A stretch of 64,000 nt of DNA from Acinetobacter sp. NCu2D-2 (lineage in GTDB: Bacteria > Pseudomonadota > Gammaproteobacteria > Pseudomonadales > Moraxellaceae), in assembly GCF_001647675.1 (NCBI RefSeq), contig NZ_CP015594.1, positions 1,364,001-1,428,000 on the forward strand. Direction: 5' to 3'. The position numbers were made by a program, and so were the translations under genes. Positions 54,782-64,000 of this stretch are shown piece by piece (the stretch's first letter is position 1; each line of letters opens with the position of its first letter). The notes under the pieces were generated by a model that saw only the letters and a list, made by a program, of their open reading frames with translations, searched no databases and was not told where the DNA came from.

Positions 54782-55558
54782 ATGCAGATTTACTTGGCTC
54801 GAAATAATCAACAAGCAGGTCCATACACCGTAGAACAGCTCAATCAAATGCTGGCTAGCCAACAAGTGTTATTAACCGATTTGGCATGGCACCAAGGGAT
54901 GACCGAATGGAAAGCTTTAGGTGAACTCACTCAAGGTAAATCTTACTATCAACCTGAAGGCTATGTTGCTCCAAGCATCCCTTCGCCGAGCGAATCTATT
55001 CAAAACCCACAAAATGTTACAGCTTCCCATAGTGTCAAAGTTGTGCAATTAGCCAGTATTCCGAGTCGTATACTTGCGAAAATTGTAGATATGCTCTTGT
55101 GGCTTCCTGCAACTTTTTTACTCACTGCGTTTTTTACCGATGAGCAAAAAATACAATTTGCAAAGTTGAATGAACAGTTCATGGGTATACTCATGAGTTC
55201 AAATCCTGATGCAAATTTAGCCTCACAGCTTCAATCAGAAATGTTTGCTTTATTTCCTCAACAAGCCCTCATGGCTTCATCATTGTACTTACTCGTGATG
55301 CTCGCTGTTCAAGCTTTTCTGATTGCTAAATCAGGTCAAAGTATTGGTAAGAAGATGACAAAAATTAAAATTGTAGATGCTCAAAGTGCTGAAAAAGTGA
55401 GTTTATTGCGCGCATTTACAATTCGAAGCGTATTTTTCATTTTCCTTAACATTGTATCCATGCCTCTCAGTACGATCATTGATTTAGTCTTTGGATTAGG
55501 TAAAAAACGCCAAACTTTGCACGATAAATTAGCAAAAACGCAGGTTGTTAAGCAGTAA
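54782..55558 (+). CDS. GYF-2 and RDD domain membrane protein
   Basis: The 258-residue protein has an N-terminal GYF_2 domain (IYLARNNQQAGPYTVEQLNQML, then VLLTDLAWHQGMTEWKALGEL). A linker with Pro and Ser follows, then an RDD domain with three membrane segments. The signature pieces are SIPSRILAKIVDMLLWLPATFLL, GQSIGKKMTKIKIVDAQ and VSLLRAFTIRSVFF. RDD proteins include small transporters and scaffolds. The GYF_2 part may bind proline-rich partners. The function is unknown. A terminator directly follows. Confidence 0.88.
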   Translation: MQIYLARNNQQAGPYTVEQLNQMLASQQVLLTDLAWHQGMTEWKALGELTQGKSYYQPEGYVAPSIPSPSESIQNPQNVTASHSVKVVQLASIPSRILAKIVDMLLWLPATFLLTAFFTDEQKIQFAKLNEQFMGILMSSNPDANLASQLQSEMFALFPQQALMASSLYLLVMLAVQAFLIAKSGQSIGKKMTKIKIVDAQSAEKVSLLRAFTIRSVFFIFLNIVSMPLSTIIDLVFGLGKKRQTLHDKLAKTQVVKQ

Positions 55559-55572
55559 TTTATAATTTTTTG

Positions 55573-55598
55573 AAAGGGATGCATTGCATCCCTTTTTT
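55573..55598 (+). terminator. terminator of the GYF-RDD gene
   Basis: AAGGGATGCA and TGCATCCCTT pair with almost no loop, flanked by A and T runs. The 261 bases from here to cyoA contain a GGCATAATGCC palindrome near 55721 but no gene. Confidence 0.8.
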
Positions 55599-55859
55599 AT
55601 TACATAACTTTGAAATTAAAATAAAATTACAATAATTATTATCCAATCCCGACCAACAAAATCGGTTTTTATAACAGGTATTTAAAGCCTCCCTAGATAT
55701 AGCTTAGTTCGTCGATATCAGGCATAATGCCCTATAACGTAGCGGTGTATTATGATTGCATTAATTTTTTGTTAAAAATTGGGGCTTAAATCATCAAGCA
55801 CTTTAATCGCTATCCCCATATTAAATTTAGGGAATGGGACTCTTCACCGAGGTTGTAAA

Positions 55860-56915
55860 ATGAGACAAACAATTTTAGCTGTATTGTCTTTATCTGCGAT
55901 GACTGCACTCTTAACTGGGTGTGGTGGTGATATGGTACTTCTGAACTCTAAAGGTCCAGTTGCTGAAGGTCAAAGTAACCTGATGATGACTGCGATTTAT
56001 CTAATGCTTTTGGTGGTGATTCCATCAATTATCATGGCATTATGGTTCGGTTGGAAATATCGCGCATCGAATAAAGATGCAGACTATAAACCTACTTGGG
56101 CACACTCTACTGCAATTGAAATTGTAGTTTGGGGTATCCCAGTTATTATTATTGGTATTTTAGCTTGGTTAACTTGGTGGGGTTCCCACAAGTATGACCC
56201 ATACCGTCCACTTGAGTCAGATAAAGCACCACTGACTGTTCAAGTTATTGCTGAACAATTCAAATGGATCTTTATCTATCCAGAGCAAGAAATTGCAACT
56301 GTGAACGAAATTCGTTTCCCACTGGATACACCTGTAGCGCTTCGCTTGACTTCTAACTTCACGATGAACTCATTCTTCATCCCGTCTTTAGGTGGTCAAA
56401 TCTACGCAATGGCAGGTATGCAAACTCACTTGAACTTGTTAGCAACTGAAGCGAGTCCTGCTGAAGGTTACCGCGGTTTCTCTTCTAACTATTCAGGTTA
56501 TGGCTTCTCACAAATGCGCTTCCGTGCTCATGCTGTGACTGATGCTCAATTTGCTGAATGGGTTTCTGCAGTGAAAGCGGGTAACGGTACTTCAGTTAAT
56601 CCTGAAGCAGTTCAAAAAACTGTTCTAGACCAAGCTGAATTTGCAACTTTACGCGACGGTAACCGTGGTAAACACCAAATCGAAGCATTGATTGCAAAAG
56701 CTAAAACTCCTGAAGAGAAGGCTGCTGCTGAAGCAACTAAGCCTTACCCAACTAAGCCACACCCTGTGACTTATTACTCTTCTGTAGAGAAAGGTTTGTT
56801 TGAATCTGTAATCAACAAATACATGAGTAACTATCACGGTGCTGATGATTCAGCTGCCGCAGCTTCAGAAGCTCATGCAGACGTTGAACATGCGACTGCT
56901 TCTCAAGGGGAATAA
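55860..56915 (+). CDS. cyoA: cytochrome bo3 ubiquinol oxidase subunit II
   Basis: The 351-residue lipoprotein subunit is started at ATG 55860, where a lipobox LLTGC follows the signal. A longer frame from 55779 has no signal. Two helices (LMMTAIYLMLLVVIPSIIMALW and IVVWGIPVIIIGILAWLTWW) anchor a cupredoxin domain that lacks the CuA ligands, as in quinol oxidases. MNSFFIPSLGGQIYAMAGMQT is diagnostic. The C-terminus is extended with Ala, Glu and His. It opens the cyoABCDE operon. Confidence 0.94.
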   Translation: MRQTILAVLSLSAMTALLTGCGGDMVLLNSKGPVAEGQSNLMMTAIYLMLLVVIPSIIMALWFGWKYRASNKDADYKPTWAHSTAIEIVVWGIPVIIIGILAWLTWWGSHKYDPYRPLESDKAPLTVQVIAEQFKWIFIYPEQEIATVNEIRFPLDTPVALRLTSNFTMNSFFIPSLGGQIYAMAGMQTHLNLLATEASPAEGYRGFSSNYSGYGFSQMRFRAHAVTDAQFAEWVSAVKAGNGTSVNPEAVQKTVLDQAEFATLRDGNRGKHQIEALIAKAKTPEEKAAAEATKPYPTKPHPVTYYSSVEKGLFESVINKYMSNYHGADDSAAAASEAHADVEHATASQGE

Positions 56916-56918
56916 GAC

Positions 56919-58907
56919 ATGAGCTTATTAGGTAAGTTAGGTCCAGATGCAATTCCATACGATCCAATCGTATTGGTTACAGTTGCTATGATGATCCTAG
57001 GTGGTATCGCAGTTGTTGCAGGTATCACTTACTTCAAAAAATGGGGCTACTTGTGGAACGAATGGTTCACGTCTGTAGACCATAAAAAAATCGGTATTAT
57101 GTACCTGTTCGTATCGATCATCATGCTTTTGCGTGGTTTCGCCGATGCGATCATGATGCGTCTTCAACTGTTCCTTGCAAAAGGTGGCGGTGAAGGTTAC
57201 TTGCACCCTGAACACTATGACCAGATCTTTACTGCCCACGGCGTAATTATGATCTTCTTCGTAGCGATGGGTCTTGTAGTTGGTTTGATGAACATCTCTG
57301 TACCACTTCAAATTGGTGCACGTGACGTTGCATTCCCATTATTAAACTCTCTTAGCTTCTGGTTATTTGCCGGCGCTGCGGGTCTAATGATGGTTTCACT
57401 TGCTCTTGGTGAGTTCGCTGCAACTGGTTGGATGGCTTATCCTCCACTTTCAGGTATTGAATACTCTCCTGGCGTTGGTGTTGACTACTACATCTGGGCA
57501 CTTCAGGTTTCTGGTCTTGGTACACTTCTTACTGGTGTTAACTTCTTCGTTACCATCATTAAAATGCGTGCACCTGGCATGAAACTTATGGATATGCCGA
57601 TCTTCACTTGGACATCTTTATGTACATCTGTGTTGATCATTGCATCATTCCCAGTGTTGACTGCAACTATTGCAATGTTAACGCTTGACCGTTACTTCGG
57701 TTTCCATTTCTTCACTAATGACTTAGGCGGTAGCCCAATGTTGTATGTGAACTTGATTTGGACTTGGGGTCACCCAGAAGTTTACATCTTGGTATTACCT
57801 GCTTTTGGTATTTACTCAGAAGTTGTTGCAACGTTCTCTCGCAAAACGTTGTTCGGTTACAAATCTATGGTGTATGCAACTATCGCGATCACAGTTCTTG
57901 CGTTCGTGGTATGGGTTCACCACTTCTTTACCATGGGTGCTGGTGCCAACGTTAACGCGTTCTTTGGTATCATGACCATGATTATTGCGATCCCTACTGG
58001 TGTGAAAATCTTCTCTTGGTTATTCACTATGTACAAGGGTCGTATCACCTTTACAACTCCAATGCTTTGGACACTTGGTTTCCTTGTGACTTTCGGTATC
58101 GGTGGTTTAACAGGTGTGTTAATGGCAGTTCCACCAGCGGACTTCCTAGTACACAACTCATTGTTCTTGATCGCTCACTTCCATAACGTAATTATTGGTG
58201 GTGTAGTATTCGCAATGTTCGCAGGTATCATCTTCTACTGGCCGAAAATGTTCGGTTGGAGATTGAATGAGACTTGGGGTAAAGCTGCATTCTGGTTCTG
58301 GTTCTTCGGTTTCTACTTTGCATTCATGCCACTTTATATCCTTGGTTTCATGGGTATGACTCGTCGTTTGAATACATATGACAACCCAGAATGGGATCCG
58401 TACTTGGCTATTGCATTCTTCGGTTCTATCTTGGTTCTATTCGGTATTTTGTGTTTCATTATGCAAATCGTGGTTGGTTTCTTACAACGCGACCAACGTT
58501 TAGACCTTACAGGTGACCCATGGGATGGCCGTACTTTAGAATGGGCGACTTCTTCTCCTGCTCCGTTCTATAACTTTGCTCATCTTCCTAAGATCAATGG
58601 TATTGATACTTTCTGGAATGACAAAGAAGCTGGTATCGCTTACGTTAAGCCAACGTCTTATGAAGACATTCATATGCCAACAAATCGTGCTGCAGGTATT
58701 GTGATTGGTTTAATCATCACAGTAATGGGCTTCGCACTTATCTGGCATATCTGGTGGTTGGCAATCGCTACTTTTGTTGCTGCGATCATTTCGTTCATCG
58801 TTTCTTCATTCACGAAGAAAGTGGACTACTATGTTCCTGCTGCTGAAGTTGAGCGCATTGAAAATGAACGCTATGCGATCCTTGAAAAACACTTGAAGAA
58901 GGACTAA
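56919..58907 (+). CDS. cyoB: cytochrome bo3 ubiquinol oxidase subunit I
   Basis: The 662-residue heme-copper oxidase core reduces oxygen and pumps protons. The heme b His is in [12 protein letters not shown]. The cross-linked His-Tyr and CuB region is [31 protein letters not shown] follows, and the paired heme ligands are in [14 protein letters not shown]. Fourteen to fifteen helices fit subunit I of bo3 oxidases. It starts three bases after the cyoA stop. Confidence 0.96.
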   Translation: MSLLGKLGPDAIPYDPIVLVTVAMMILGGIAVVAGITYFKKWGYLWNEWFTSVDHKKIGIMYLFVSIIMLLRGFADAIMMRLQLFLAKGGGEGYLHPEHYDQIFTAHGVIMIFFVAMGLVVGLMNISVPLQIGARDVAFPLLNSLSFWLFAGAAGLMMVSLALGEFAATGWMAYPPLSGIEYSPGVGVDYYIWALQVSGLGTLLTGVNFFVTIIKMRAPGMKLMDMPIFTWTSLCTSVLIIASFPVLTATIAMLTLDRYFGFHFFTNDLGGSPMLYVNLIWTWGHPEVYILVLPAFGIYSEVVATFSRKTLFGYKSMVYATIAITVLAFVVWVHHFFTMGAGANVNAFFGIMTMIIAIPTGVKIFSWLFTMYKGRITFTTPMLWTLGFLVTFGIGGLTGVLMAVPPADFLVHNSLFLIAHFHNVIIGGVVFAMFAGIIFYWPKMFGWRLNETWGKAAFWFWFFGFYFAFMPLYILGFMGMTRRLNTYDNPEWDPYLAIAFFGSILVLFGILCFIMQIVVGFLQRDQRLDLTGDPWDGRTLEWATSSPAPFYNFAHLPKINGIDTFWNDKEAGIAYVKPTSYEDIHMPTNRAAGIVIGLIITVMGFALIWHIWWLAIATFVAAIISFIVSSFTKKVDYYVPAAEVERIENERYAILEKHLKKD

Positions 58908-58911
58908 GACC

Positions 58912-59532
58912 ATGGCTGAAGTACTTCATCACGAAAATCATGGACATGATGAGCATCATCACCACGATGATACTGACATCACAGTCTTTGGTTTCTGGAC
59001 TTATTTGATGAGTGACCTTGTACTCTTTGGTACACTCTTCATTGCTTTCGCTGTATTAAGTAGCCATGTTCCTGTGGGTACACCAAGTGCGAAAGAACTT
59101 TTCGGTGAGTCATTAGGTTTTGTTTTAACTGAAACATTTGCTCTTTTGATTTCATCTGTAACATTCGGCTTTGCAGTTCTTGCTGCCTATAAGAAAGATG
59201 TTGCGAAAGTTTTGACTTGGTTAGCGATTACTTGGGTATTCGGTGCTGCCTTCATCGGTATGGAACTTTATGAATTCAGTCATTTAGTTCACGCTAGTCA
59301 CGGCCCTAGCACTTCTGCATTCTTATCTGCATTCTTTACGCTTGTAGGTACGCATGGTATCCACGTAACTTCAGGTTTAGTATGGATGATCGTGTTAATG
59401 ATTCAAATCAAGAAATATGGTTTGACTCTACCAAATACACGTCGTCTAGCGTGCCTAAGCTTGTTCTGGCACTTCCTTGACATCGTTTGGATCTGTGTAT
59501 TCAGCGTAGTTTACTTAATGGGAGTTCTATAA
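58912..59532 (+). CDS. cyoC: cytochrome bo3 ubiquinol oxidase subunit III
   Basis: The 206-residue subunit has five helices and a His-rich N-terminus ([17 protein letters not shown]) before [18 protein letters not shown]. The last helices carry [16 protein letters not shown] and [19 protein letters not shown], typical of subunit III. It begins four bases after cyoB. Its stop overlaps the cyoD start. Confidence 0.95.
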   Translation: MAEVLHHENHGHDEHHHHDDTDITVFGFWTYLMSDLVLFGTLFIAFAVLSSHVPVGTPSAKELFGESLGFVLTETFALLISSVTFGFAVLAAYKKDVAKVLTWLAITWVFGAAFIGMELYEFSHLVHASHGPSTSAFLSAFFTLVGTHGIHVTSGLVWMIVLMIQIKKYGLTLPNTRRLACLSLFWHFLDIVWICVFSVVYLMGVL

Positions 59533-59858
59533 TGAGTCATGATCATAACGCTGCTGGTGCATCTCACGGAAACACTAAACAGTACACAATTGGTTTCATC
59601 CTTTCTGTATTGTTAACTGTAATTCCTTTCGGCATGGTAATGGCTGGTGGCTTTAGCCGCGGTCTACTAGTTGCTGTTATTGCGATTACAGCTGTTGCTC
59701 AGGTTCTTGTTCAATTAGTTTACTTCTTGCACATGAACTCATCTTCAGAGCAACGTTGGAACGTGATTGCATTTGTATACACAATCCTATGCATTGCTGT
59801 TCTTCTGATCGGCTCTGTATGGATTATGAACTACTTACACTACAACATGATGATCTAA
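59532..59858 (+). CDS. cyoD: cytochrome bo3 ubiquinol oxidase subunit IV
   Basis: The 108-residue subunit starts at ATG 59532 in the TAATG overlap with cyoC. It has three helices: TIGFILSVLLTVIPFGMVMAG, LLVAVIAITAVAQVLVQLVYFLHM and IAFVYTILCIAVLLIGSVWIM. The YFLHMNSSSEQRWN motif is typical of subunit IV, which helps assemble the copper site. Confidence 0.94.
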   Translation: MSHDHNAAGASHGNTKQYTIGFILSVLLTVIPFGMVMAGGFSRGLLVAVIAITAVAQVLVQLVYFLHMNSSSEQRWNVIAFVYTILCIAVLLIGSVWIMNYLHYNMMI

Positions 59859-59868
59859 ACTGGTTGTC

Positions 59869-60747
59869 ATGCTGAAAAAGTATTTATTCCTGACTAAACC
59901 AGGAATTCTCTTTGGTAACTTCGTTACCGCTTTGGGTGGCTACTTTGTAGCTGCCCAAGGTTCTGTAGATTTCCTTCTCCTGCTGATTACCCTCTTAGGC
60001 ACGCTCTTCGTTGTTGCTTCTGGATGTGTTATCAATAATGTTATTGATCAAGACATCGACTCAAAAATGCAACGCACACAAAATCGTGCGATGGTTCAAA
60101 AATCAATTTCTATTCCTGTGGCTTTAGCATTTGCTTTTGTTTTAGGCTTAATTGGTTTTAGCATTTTATGGTTCTGGGTAAATGCTTACGCTTTCCTTTT
60201 TGCTGTTATTGGTTTTGTCGTATATGTTGGTTTTTACAGCCTATGGACAAAACGAACAACAATTCATCAGACCATTGTTGGTAGTATCTCTGGTGCAGCG
60301 CCACCGGTGATTGGCTACACAGCGGTTGCAAATCAGTTTGACATGGGTGCCCTCCTGGTCTTTTTAGGTTATGCGCTCTGGCAAATGCCTCATTCATGGG
60401 GAATTGCAATTTACCGTTTTGATGACTACAAAAATGCAGGTATTCCAATTTTACCTGTGGCTCGTTCAATTCGACGTACCAAGATTGAATCATTGATCTA
60501 CGTTGTATTGTTCTGTTTAACCATGAATGGTTTATTCATTTTTGGTTATGCAAATTGGATCTATATGCTGGTATTGAATGCTTTTAGTTTGTATTGGGTT
60601 TATCTCACAATACAAGGCTTTAAAGCACAAGATGATCAATTATGGGCGAAGCAATATTTTATGTTTTCGGTCAAATTGATTACGGTCATTAGTGTCATTT
60701 TTAGCTTTACATCTAAAGCACCGTCGATGCCAATCGTATTCTTTTAA
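59869..60747 (+). CDS. cyoE: protoheme IX farnesyltransferase (heme O synthase)
   Basis: The 292-residue UbiA-type prenyltransferase converts heme B to heme O for the bo3 oxidase. It has about eight to nine helices. The prenyl-binding motif NNVIDQDIDSKMQRTQNRAM supplies the Asp residues, and the second is YALWQMPHSWGIAIYRFDDYKNAGIPILPV. It closes the cyo operon ten bases after cyoD. Confidence 0.95.
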   Translation: MLKKYLFLTKPGILFGNFVTALGGYFVAAQGSVDFLLLLITLLGTLFVVASGCVINNVIDQDIDSKMQRTQNRAMVQKSISIPVALAFAFVLGLIGFSILWFWVNAYAFLFAVIGFVVYVGFYSLWTKRTTIHQTIVGSISGAAPPVIGYTAVANQFDMGALLVFLGYALWQMPHSWGIAIYRFDDYKNAGIPILPVARSIRRTKIESLIYVVLFCLTMNGLFIFGYANWIYMLVLNAFSLYWVYLTIQGFKAQDDQLWAKQYFMFSVKLITVISVIFSFTSKAPSMPIVFF

Positions 60748-60775
60748 AAAGATAGAGTTTTACTCTATCTTTTTT
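60746..60775 (+). terminator. terminator of the cyo operon
   Basis: AAAAAGATAGAGT and ACTCTATCTTTTT pair around TTT; the stem begins at the cyoE stop. Confidence 0.88.
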
Positions 60776-60938
60776 CTATTTTCATTATAAAAATTACTTC
60801 CTACTCTCCTCTTCATTTCTTGAATATTTACTTTCTCTTCAAGCTATTCGATTTAAAAACATTTTGATTAACTTGAATTCCAACCCAAAAAGCTCTAGAA
60901 TTCACGCTTCGCTTTCAATAGCGACACAACTGATTTGT

Positions 60939-60968
60939 TTGAGTTGTGACTCCTTGCTTCAATTTAAT
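60939..60968 (+). promoter_or_regulatory. probable promoter of the rpsF operon
   Basis: TTGAGT (60939-60944) and TTTAAT (60963-60968) are separated by 18 bases, giving a leader of about 30 bases that begins with the candidate hairpin. Confidence 0.5.
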
Positions 60969-60978
60969 TATGAATTGG

Positions 60979-61001
60979 GGCTGCCTAAACCGTAAGGAGC
61001 T
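60979..61001 (+). promoter_or_regulatory. candidate S6:S18 autoregulatory hairpin in the rpsF leader
   Basis: GGCT and CCT (60979-60986) pair with AGG and AGCT (60995-61001) with one bulged G. The loop holds CCG at 60990-60992. The 3' side contains the AAGGAG ribosome-binding site. This fits the known CCG-containing S6:S18 leader motif, but was not modelled. Confidence 0.45.
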
Positions 61002-61005
61002 GACA

Positions 61006-61392
61006 ATGCGTCACTACGAAATCGTACTATTGGTACATCCAGACCAAAGCGATCAAGTTGTGGGTATGGTAGAACGTTACCTAACTCACATCAAAGAAGC
61101 TGAAGGTCAAATCCACCGTCTTGAAGACTGGGGCCGTCGTCAATTGGCTTACCCAATCAACAAGATCCACAAAGCTCACTACATTCTTATGAATGTTGAG
61201 TGTGGTCAAACTACTCTTGATGAGCTAGAAGAATTGTTCCGTTACAACGATGCAATCATTCGTAGCCTTATCATCCGTCGTGAAAACGCTATCACTGAAG
61301 AGTCACTATTGGCTAAGAGTGCTGAAGAAAAACGTGCGCGTAAAGCTCAACGTGAAGAAGCACAACAAGCTCAAGACTCTGCTGAAGCATAA
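61006..61392 (+). CDS. rpsF: 30S ribosomal protein S6
   Basis: The 128-residue protein starts at ATG 61006, with AAGGAG seven bases upstream. [18 protein letters not shown] and [26 protein letters not shown] are diagnostic. It pairs with S18 on the 30S platform. A Glu, Ala and Gln-rich tail follows. Codon use is strongly optimised. It heads rpsF-rpsR-rplI. Confidence 0.96.
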   Translation: MRHYEIVLLVHPDQSDQVVGMVERYLTHIKEAEGQIHRLEDWGRRQLAYPINKIHKAHYILMNVECGQTTLDELEELFRYNDAIIRSLIIRRENAITEESLLAKSAEEKRARKAQREEAQQAQDSAEA

Positions 61393-61404
61393 GGAGAACA
61401 TTAC

Positions 61405-61632
61405 ATGGCACGTTTTTACCGTCGTCGCAAGTTCTGCCGCTTTACAGCTGAGAACGTTACGTACATCGACTACAAAGATATCGACACTTTAAAACAGTAC
61501 ATCACTGAAAACGGCAAGATCGTTCCTAGCCGTATTACAGGTACTAAAGCTCGTTACCAACGTCAATTAGCGTTAGCGATTAAACAAGCTCGTTACTTGT
61601 CTTTGATCCCTTACACTGACAATCATAAGTGA
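61405..61632 (+). CDS. rpsR: 30S ribosomal protein S18
   Basis: The 75-residue protein begins [18 protein letters not shown]. Further typical segments are [12 protein letters not shown] and [29 protein letters not shown]. It binds S6 and 16S rRNA. A single Cys at position 11 in KFC is retained. It lies 12 bases after rpsF with an AAGGAG site. Confidence 0.96.
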   Translation: MARFYRRRKFCRFTAENVTYIDYKDIDTLKQYITENGKIVPSRITGTKARYQRQLALAIKQARYLSLIPYTDNHK

Positions 61633-61641
61633 GGTTGAGCT

Positions 61642-62088
61642 GTGGATATTATCTTATTACAACGCATTAAAAACCTTGGTAAACTTGGCGATAAAGTATC
61701 TGTGAAAGCTGGTTACGGCCGTAACTACCTTATCCCTCAAGGTAAAGCAGTTGCTGCTACTGAAGCTAACACTGCTGCATTTGAAGCTCGTCGTGCTGAA
61801 CTTGAGAAACAAGAAGCTGAAGTTTTAGCTGCTGCTCAAGCACGTGCTGACCAATTGAACGAAGTAAATATCGTAATCACTGCGAAAGCTGGTGACGAAG
61901 GTAAACTATTCGGTTCAATCGGTACTCGTGACATCGCTGATGCGTTGACAAATGCTGGCCTTACAGTTGACCGTGCTGAAGTTCGTCTTCCTAATGGCGC
62001 TCTTCGCAACACTGGTGAATTCAACATCGCAATCCAATTGCACCATGATGTTGTTGCAGAAGTTCTTGTTACTATCGTAGCTGAGTAA
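61642..62088 (+). CDS. rplI: 50S ribosomal protein L9
   Basis: The 148-residue protein starts at GTG 61642. The N-domain [37 protein letters not shown] matches L9. A long connecting helix and the C-domain ([15 protein letters not shown]) follow. It is the last gene of the ribosomal unit and ends at a strong terminator. Confidence 0.96.
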   Translation: MDIILLQRIKNLGKLGDKVSVKAGYGRNYLIPQGKAVAATEANTAAFEARRAELEKQEAEVLAAAQARADQLNEVNIVITAKAGDEGKLFGSIGTRDIADALTNAGLTVDRAEVRLPNGALRNTGEFNIAIQLHHDVVAEVLVTIVAE

Positions 62089-62100
62089 TTTCTCACCATA

Positions 62101-62130
62101 AAAAAGAGCATGCTTTCGCATGCTCTTTTT
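62101..62130 (+). terminator. terminator of the rpsF operon
   Basis: AAAAAGAGCATGC and GCATGCTCTTTTT pair around TTTC. Confidence 0.9.
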
Positions 62131-62302
62131 TTATCTATAATCATTACAAAACCAGCTGTTTAAAATTCATTGTATTGTTCGTCTAATTTTAAAAATACTC
62201 TTCGCATTTTTTTATAGAGCGCGTATGATTTCCATTCGTAGAGAATATTTTCTATTCATCTCCGATAATATTTCACCATTGTATTAAAAATCAGGGATTT
62301 AT

Positions 62303-63745
62303 ATGTCACAGGCGAATGCCAGCAAAAAGCCGACTACCGCTAAAGCTGAAACACTGACAGAGAATTCAAACCTCAAAGAGTTTCGCACACCACCTCATAA
62401 CTTAGCGATTGAACAAGCTGTACTTGCTGCATTAATGACCGTTGCCGAATCATTCGAGCAAGTGGGTGATACGCTGACTGAAAATGACTTCTATGCAACA
62501 CGTCATAAATATATCTTCCGTGCAATTGAACAGCTTTCTAAAGAAAATTCACCTTACGATGCCGTTTTGGTCAATGACTGGCTCATCAAGCAGAATTTGC
62601 TTGAAGCAGTCGGCGGTGAAGAATACTTAATGCAATTGATGGCAGATTCACCATCAAGTTTCTATAACTTAGAAACCTATGCAGGCAAAATTAAAGAATT
62701 CTCTACCCTGCGTAACATGATCAAAGTTAGCTCTGAAATTTTACAAAATGCCTATGACACCAAAGGTCGTACAGTCAGTGAAATTTTAGACTTAGCTGAA
62801 ACCAATATTTTCTCGATTGCCGAGCAACATAATAATAATGCCAAGGCACAAGGTCCAAAACCGATTAATACTGTTGTCGCAGATGTATTCGATAAACTGA
62901 ATGAACTTTCACAACTTGAAGGTTCCATTACAGGTTTAACCACGGGCTTTATTGAGCTCGATAATAAAACCTCTGGTATGCAGGCAGGTGACTTAATTAT
63001 TGTGGCTGCCCGTCCGTCTATGGGTAAAACCACCTTTGCCATGAACTTGGTAGAAAGCGTATTATTCAATAATAACCTACCTGCTCTTGTGTACTCGATG
63101 GAGATGCCCGCTGACTCGATCGCGATGCGTCTGATTTCATCATTTGGTCGTGTACATCAAGGACATTTACGTTCAGGTAAAATGGACAGTGATGAATGGT
63201 CTAAAGTGACCAGCACCATTGTTCATTTGCAAGAAAAAAGTCTCTATATCGATGACTCATCAGCTTTACCACCAACTGAACTTCGTGCCCGTGCCCGTCG
63301 TATCGCGAAGCTTCATGGCGGTAAACTCGGTTGTATCATGGTCGATTATCTACAATTGATGAAAGTACCAGGTATGGGCGATAACCGTGTTGGTGAGATC
63401 TCAGAAATTTCCCGAAGCTTAAAAGCCTTGGCGAAAGAGATGAATTGCCCTGTGATTGCATTATCACAGTTGAACCGATCTCTCGAGAACCGTCCAAACA
63501 AACGTCCTGTGATGTCGGATTTACGTGAATCGGGTGCGATCGAGCAGGATGCCGATTTGATTATGTTTATTTACCGTGATGAGGTTTATAACAAAGAATC
63601 TAAAGAAGCTGGTACTGCAGAGATTATTATTGGTAAACAGCGTAATGGTCCAATTGGTACTGTTCGCTTGGCCTTTGAAGGTCAATATACACGTTTTAGT
63701 AACTTATCCCCTGAGTTTTATTCTCAGTATGATGATGAAGAATAA
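62303..63745 (+). CDS. dnaB: replicative DNA helicase DnaB
   Basis: The 480-residue hexameric helicase unwinds DNA at replication forks. The N-terminal DnaB domain starts PPHNLAIEQAVLAALM. The RecA-type core has Walker A ARPSMGKTTFAMN and Walker B in LGCIMVDYLQLMKV. PVIALSQLNRSLENRPNKRP, SDLRESGAIEQDADLIMFIYRD and the family's C-terminal end follow. An AT-rich 214-base leader separates it from rplI. It has no intein. Confidence 0.95.
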   Translation: MSQANASKKPTTAKAETLTENSNLKEFRTPPHNLAIEQAVLAALMTVAESFEQVGDTLTENDFYATRHKYIFRAIEQLSKENSPYDAVLVNDWLIKQNLLEAVGGEEYLMQLMADSPSSFYNLETYAGKIKEFSTLRNMIKVSSEILQNAYDTKGRTVSEILDLAETNIFSIAEQHNNNAKAQGPKPINTVVADVFDKLNELSQLEGSITGLTTGFIELDNKTSGMQAGDLIIVAARPSMGKTTFAMNLVESVLFNNNLPALVYSMEMPADSIAMRLISSFGRVHQGHLRSGKMDSDEWSKVTSTIVHLQEKSLYIDDSSALPPTELRARARRIAKLHGGKLGCIMVDYLQLMKVPGMGDNRVGEISEISRSLKALAKEMNCPVIALSQLNRSLENRPNKRPVMSDLRESGAIEQDADLIMFIYRDEVYNKESKEAGTAEIIIGKQRNGPIGTVRLAFEGQYTRFSNLSPEFYSQYDDEE

Positions 63746-63767
63746 TCTATTCTTTTCTATCAAAATT

Positions 63768-63793
63768 AAAGAGACGATTTTTCGTCTCTTTTT
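63768..63793 (+). terminator. terminator of dnaB
   Basis: AAAGAGACGA and TCGTCTCTTT pair around TTTT. Confidence 0.88.
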
Positions 63794-63967
63794 TGTTTTA
63801 AAATTCAAATGAAATCATACAAAACGGCATGTCCATTTGATAAAGATAGGTCTACAATATTGATCATTCTGAAATGACCTCATTTGTATTCACAATCTTG
63901 TTATTTCTCTCCCCCATTTGTGTGTCTCACACGAAATCGATTTTGTCATCCCGCAGGAGTATCTAGG

Positions 63968-64000
63968 GTGCGCCAAGCTACAGTTTATATTGACAGTGAA
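63968..64000 (+). CDS. alr: alanine racemase, N-terminal fragment cut by window end
   Basis: A GTG at 63968, preceded by GGAG, opens a frame reading VRQATVYIDSE to the window edge. ATVYIDS fits the start of the PLP barrel of alanine racemases, and dnaB-alr is a common order in Acinetobacter. Only eleven codons are visible. Confidence 0.55.
   Translation, partial: MRQATVYIDSE

Overview
The window reads as chromosome of an AT-rich gammaproteobacterium, most likely Acinetobacter. Points for this are the long TamA, a UmuD-type S24 peptidase next to umuC, the order rpsF-rpsR-rplI-dnaB-alr, an AbaSI-like restriction enzyme, and GFxxA-type small proteins and insertion sequences typical of the genus. 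No rRNA, tRNA, CRISPR array, prophage or integron was seen. Most of the sequence is ordinary core chromosome, with short accessory insertions between housekeeping genes.

Layout. 0-5.4 kb: a lipoprotein, a YheT-like hydrolase and an NTF2-fold protein whose promoter region has been split by an IS982-family element (2263-3237, 8-bp target duplication), then fadH. 5.4-9.9 kb: a PadR regulator behind a pair of palindromic operators, a hydrolase, a zinc-less sirtuin, a LysR regulator and map. 10.2-15.2 kb: brnQ, small membrane proteins, a hydrolase and gltS. 15.3-17.2 kb: an AT-rich accessory pocket with a predicted DEDD exonuclease and a predicted OGG-like HhH glycosylase, separated by a hairpin that resembles the acnB terminator. 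17.3-23.9 kb: acnB, small lipoproteins (one DUF333 plus I78 inhibitor) and umuDC. 24-33.4 kb: tamA-tamB, an LplT-like transporter and coq7. 33.5-34.8 kb: a solitary AbaSI/PvuRts1I-like modification-dependent nuclease. 34.9-37.1 kb: folK, folB and an AarF/UbiB kinase.

37.3-44.3 kb: a membrane-protein pseudogene with one in-frame TGA, a TetR/Bcr-CflA pair with an operator inside the promoter spacer, a pyridoxamine-oxidase-fold protein, an SDR dehydrogenase, and a sulfonate-type ABC substrate-binding gene broken by a single A insertion next to its permease. 44.3-51.9 kb: prmC and prfA, two glycine-zipper proteins, an LLM flavoenzyme, a complete IS3-family element with a canonical A6G frameshift site and 3-bp target duplication, and a shrunken Baeyer-Villiger-monooxygenase-like protein. 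51.1-64 kb: ppsR/ppsA, a GYF-RDD membrane protein, cyoABCDE, rpsF-rpsR-rplI with a candidate S6:S18 leader hairpin, dnaB and the start of alr.

The strongest candidate for an undescribed system is the 15.6-17.1 kb pair: a stand-alone exonuclease fold next to a base-excision-glycosylase fold, in a compositionally distinct pocket. The function is inferred from motifs only.
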